Assembly: GCA_033063855.1 (NCBI GenBank)
Contig: CP093830.1
Location: 8,804,854 to 8,868,853, forward strand
Length of the DNA stretch: 64,000 bases
Direction of reading: 5' to 3'
DNA from: Smittia aterrima
Lineage: Eukaryota; Arthropoda; Insecta; Diptera; Chironomidae
Program-made: the position numbers and the translations under genes
Shown: positions 61,617-64,000 of the stretch, one piece after another
How positions within the stretch are numbered: position 1 is the first letter of the stretch
Layout of the letters: each line of letters opens with the position of its first letter
Notes under the pieces: generated by a model
Seen by the model: the letters and a program-made list of their open reading frames with translations, nothing else
Told to the model about the DNA's origin: nothing
Databases searched by the model: none

Positions 61617-62553
61617 ACATATTTTGCGGTGTTTTATTACACACGTTTGCGTTGTTAAGCTGCAGTTGCACTCGCGGCGGTAGAATCCATTTCCTAGTTG
61701 GTTACGAATAATAAAAATAACAAACGTGATATGAGTTCGAGAACGGAATTTGTTGAAGGTTCTTTTATTCGTTGATTGACTAGTTGATTGACTTCTTGTC
61801 CTTCGGATGGAAATCCCTAAAACCGTTTATGATTGGAAAAAGCTTGTCGTTGTTATTTGATTAGCGACGATTATCGATTGATTTATATTTGTTTAAATGA
61901 ATTTAAAATTCACAAGCTTAACGATGCAGCAATATTAAAAATAAATAAATTCTCTCCATCGCTAGGCCGTTAGGTTAAAACGATCCTTAAATGTTTGAGC
62001 ATGAACGCATCCTCTCACGATAATCTGTGCGATCACTCTGGAATCATAATAAGCTTCATTTATGTCTTCGCTTTTATTATCTACTTATTCAATCGAGAAG
62101 CGCGTCGAGCGAGAAACTTTTATTGACGATAAAGCTGAAGCAGATTTTTTACGAACTTCAACTGTTCGTGGTGTTAATGTCGTTTCATTTCAATTCGATT
62201 GTCTGTCGAGCGGAAATCAAAGAGTGAAAACTGAGGTTTAGATCTGTTTATTATTAAGGTGCGAGCAGTTTTCACTTCTTAACGATTACACTCTTGTTTC
62301 GTTGAAGTGTAAAGAATTCGAGAAGCGAGAAAGAAACTTAAAGTAAATTGTTAATTATTCTGGCTGAGCTTATCAAAATTGTGTTAGAAATCATTTCACG
62401 CTCTGAAACATTTAAAAATGCAGCATTTTCGAATGCAATCGTTCGGATGATTCCCTCTCCATCGCTTTTGAGAATGAAAGAGTAAGCCGATAAGCTCGAG
62501 AAGTTCCCAGCCAAATATATCTTCATGCACTTCTCATGTTTAAGCATCAGTCG

Positions 62554-62588
62554 TATTTAAGGCTTCTAGCAATCAACTTCAATTATCA
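62554..62588 (+). promoter_or_regulatory. Core promoter (TATTTAA + ATCAGTT initiator)
   Basis: TATTTAA begins at 62554 and TCAGTT has its A at 62588, 34 bases downstream. The 5' UTR to the ATG at 62633 would be 45 bases. Confidence 0.6.
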
Positions 62589-62632
62589 GTTCAACAAGTT
62601 GCATTGTGAAATAGAAAATTATTATTATTAAA

Positions 62633-63462
62633 ATGGCGTTCAAGGCTCTCTCCTGTGTTGTTCTCATAGCATTCGTTGCCAACGCGTCAGCATCATCGTC
62701 GACAACTGAAAGTGCATTCCGAGCCATGAAAAAAATGTACAACGTTTGTGAAAACAGTGAAGAGTTGTTCAAGTGTATGAAGGTTCAAGCACTAAAGCTC
62801 ACAGATCGCGCTCTCAAAATGCCAACCATCAAAATCACTGAAGGTTTGTCAATTGTTAAGAAGGACGACGTTGAATCTCGCTCAATGAGTCAAACTGAAT
62901 TCGACAACGAACGAGCAATGGATTTGTCTTCATCAAAAGTTGATACTTTGATTGTTGACCGTATCAACAAGTTCATGGATACCCACGAAGTTTCTCTCAA
63001 TGTTCCTCGCTTGTTGACATCAGCTGAAACTCCACGCTTAGTCGAAGAAGGACGCAAGAAGATGAAGAAGTATATGGGACCGTTCATGGCCGCCCTTGCT
63101 CTTAAAGGCGGTATCTTGACAATGGTTTACCATTCCATCGCTGTCGTTGCTGGAAAAGCTTTAATCATTGGTAAGAAATAATTTGAAATTTTTAATTTCA
63201 ATTAAAAAATTAACTTCTTTCTCCTTCAGGTAAAATCGCACTCGTCATCAGTGCCATCATCGGATTGAAGAAACTCGTTACTCCTGAAGGCCATGAAAAG
63301 ACAACTTACGAGATCGTTAAGCATCCTCATGTGCAGAACAGTCACACTTACTCGTCCAGCCACGGAGACTTCGAAGGACACGAAAATCAGTATCACCGAA
63401 GCTTAGGAGACAATGTTGATATGCTGATGCAAGACAGAGCTTATCGTGGCCACAAACAGTAA
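62633..63462 (+). CDS. Osiris-family (DUF1676) protein
   Basis: Two coding exons, 62633-63170 and 63230-63462 (phase 1), 256 residues. Signal peptide MAFKALSCVVLIAFVANASA. Cysteine pair C-ENSEELFK-C is followed by KVQALKLTDRALKMPTIKI and TEGLSIVKKDDVESRS. The segment VDTLIVDRINKFMDTHEVSL is the usual helix before the basic run. EEGRKKMKKYMGPFMAALAL opens the hydrophobic core, which continues GKALIIGKIALVISAIIGLKKL across the intron. The tail has EKTTYEIVKHP, as in the 20145-21057 gene, and DRAYRGHKQ. The usual intron before the basic run is absent, so exon 1 is long. Poly(A) signals AATAAA lie near 63570. Confidence 0.95.
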
Positions 63463-63652
63463 AGCAAGAACACCCAAGAAACGATTTCAGGAAGAAGATC
63501 ATTAATTTATTGAAAAAATGCTCATTTTGTGTTTGGAACGAGTCAATTTCGACTTTTGAATAATCATTGTAATAAATAATTTATTTAAATTATGCTTTTA
63601 AGCTTAATGAAGAAAGAAAAAAAATGTTTTTCCTATCACCCTTCAGTGCTCG

Positions 63653-63660
63653 TGACGTCA
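63653..63660. promoter_or_regulatory. CRE palindrome TGACGTCA
   Basis: A single perfect CRE site between the two converging Osiris genes. One isolated copy has little weight. Confidence 0.2.
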
Positions 63661-63688
63661 AATGAGTTAGTTGCTATGTGGAAATATT

Positions 63689-64000
63689 TTAAAGAAATCC
63701 GTCAGTGTAATCTCCTCTGTGCATGGCGTTAATTGTTCCAGGTCTAAAAGTAATGAAAGAAAATTAGTTCTCCATTTGTTCAATGATGCAACATCTCACA
63801 CTCCGTCATTATAAGATGGAAGCGATGAATGCCCTCGGTAAGCTAAATCGTCTGCGGTCTCCTGTTGATGTTGAACCTGAGGTGACGACGAGTGAATACT
63901 TAGAAGAGAGAAATGAAATAATTAATTATTTACCAATGAAATTATTTTAATTAATTAATTTACCTTCTTTGCCATCCTTGGCCTTTGCTGACTTCTGCTG
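63689..64000 (-). CDS. Osiris-family protein, 3' end only
   Basis: The C-terminal end of a minus-strand Osiris gene cut by the window edge. Coding pieces 64000-63964, 63898-63800 and 63743-63689 join in phase and give AEVSKGQGWQRSIHSSSP, then QHQQETADDLAYRGH, and finally PGTINAMHRGDYTDGFL and a stop. GQGWQRS and DDLAYRGH match the tail motifs of other Osiris proteins in the window (QQGWS...WERS, KLAYSAH). If the last donor is not used, the frame ends at a TGA at 63796. It converges on the Osiris gene ending at 63462. Confidence 0.82.

Larger units (their letters stand above)
59938..62553. other. Intergenic region between NELL and Osiris starts
   Basis: About 2.6 kb between two divergent genes. 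It must hold both promoters. It is more GC-rich around 61340-61690. A DRE motif (TATCGATA) lies at 61397-61404 and a 9-base inverted repeat at 61591-61616. The 78-codon ORF at 61271-61507 minus has no recognisable features and I do not call it. Confidence 0.5.

Noticed and set aside
1..64000. Transposons, viral insertions or CRISPR arrays
   Set aside because: No transposase, reverse transcriptase, integrase or capsid ORF and no spaced direct repeats were seen; the large repeats here are explained by local duplication.

Overview
This is eukaryotic DNA from an insect, most likely a nematoceran fly. The AT-rich sequence, introns mostly of 50-100 bases, TCAGT-type initiators and the many Osiris-family (DUF1676) genes fit a compact chironomid-type midge genome. 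The species is inference. Most coding genes are split, so CDS spans below run from the first to the last coding base; exon limits were read by hand from GT/AG (once GC/AG) signals and reading-frame phase, and could be off by a base or two.

Layout: (1) 1-864, the 3' half of an Osiris gene. (2) 5.0-19.2 kb, three unrelated minus-strand genes: SERCA calcium pump, a TP53I13/DUF3105-like secretory protein, and a heparan sulfate 3-O-sulfotransferase. (3) 20.1-34.8 kb, six minus-strand Osiris genes, two of them very divergent. (4) 37.6-55 kb, a young rearranged block. It holds an intact Rpn13 (proteasome ubiquitin receptor), a plus-strand fatty-acid-binding-protein gene, an inverted broken copy of Rpn13, and a 6.9-kb tandem duplication carrying two pairs of F-box/leucine-rich-repeat-like genes. 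(5) 56.3-59.9 kb, a NELL-type secreted protein with thrombospondin-N, VWC and EGF domains. (6) 62.6-64 kb, one complete and one partial Osiris gene facing each other tail to tail.

The Osiris proteins are thought to act in the secretory/endosomal pathway of cuticle-forming cells. Eight Osiris genes are visible, split by two non-Osiris blocks, so the usually tight cluster has been invaded or rearranged here. Six of the Osiris genes share a TATA box and an initiator 33-34 bases apart, which suggests common, pulse-like transcription.

The most unusual part is 36.9-55 kb. An inverted duplication of Rpn13 was followed by a tandem duplication that starts inside the Rpn13 pseudogene. The two tandem units differ by roughly 2-3% in their first half and only about 0.3-0.4% in their second half, a pattern expected from recent gene conversion or unequal exchange. 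No transposon ORF, tRNA, rRNA or CRISPR array was recognised.
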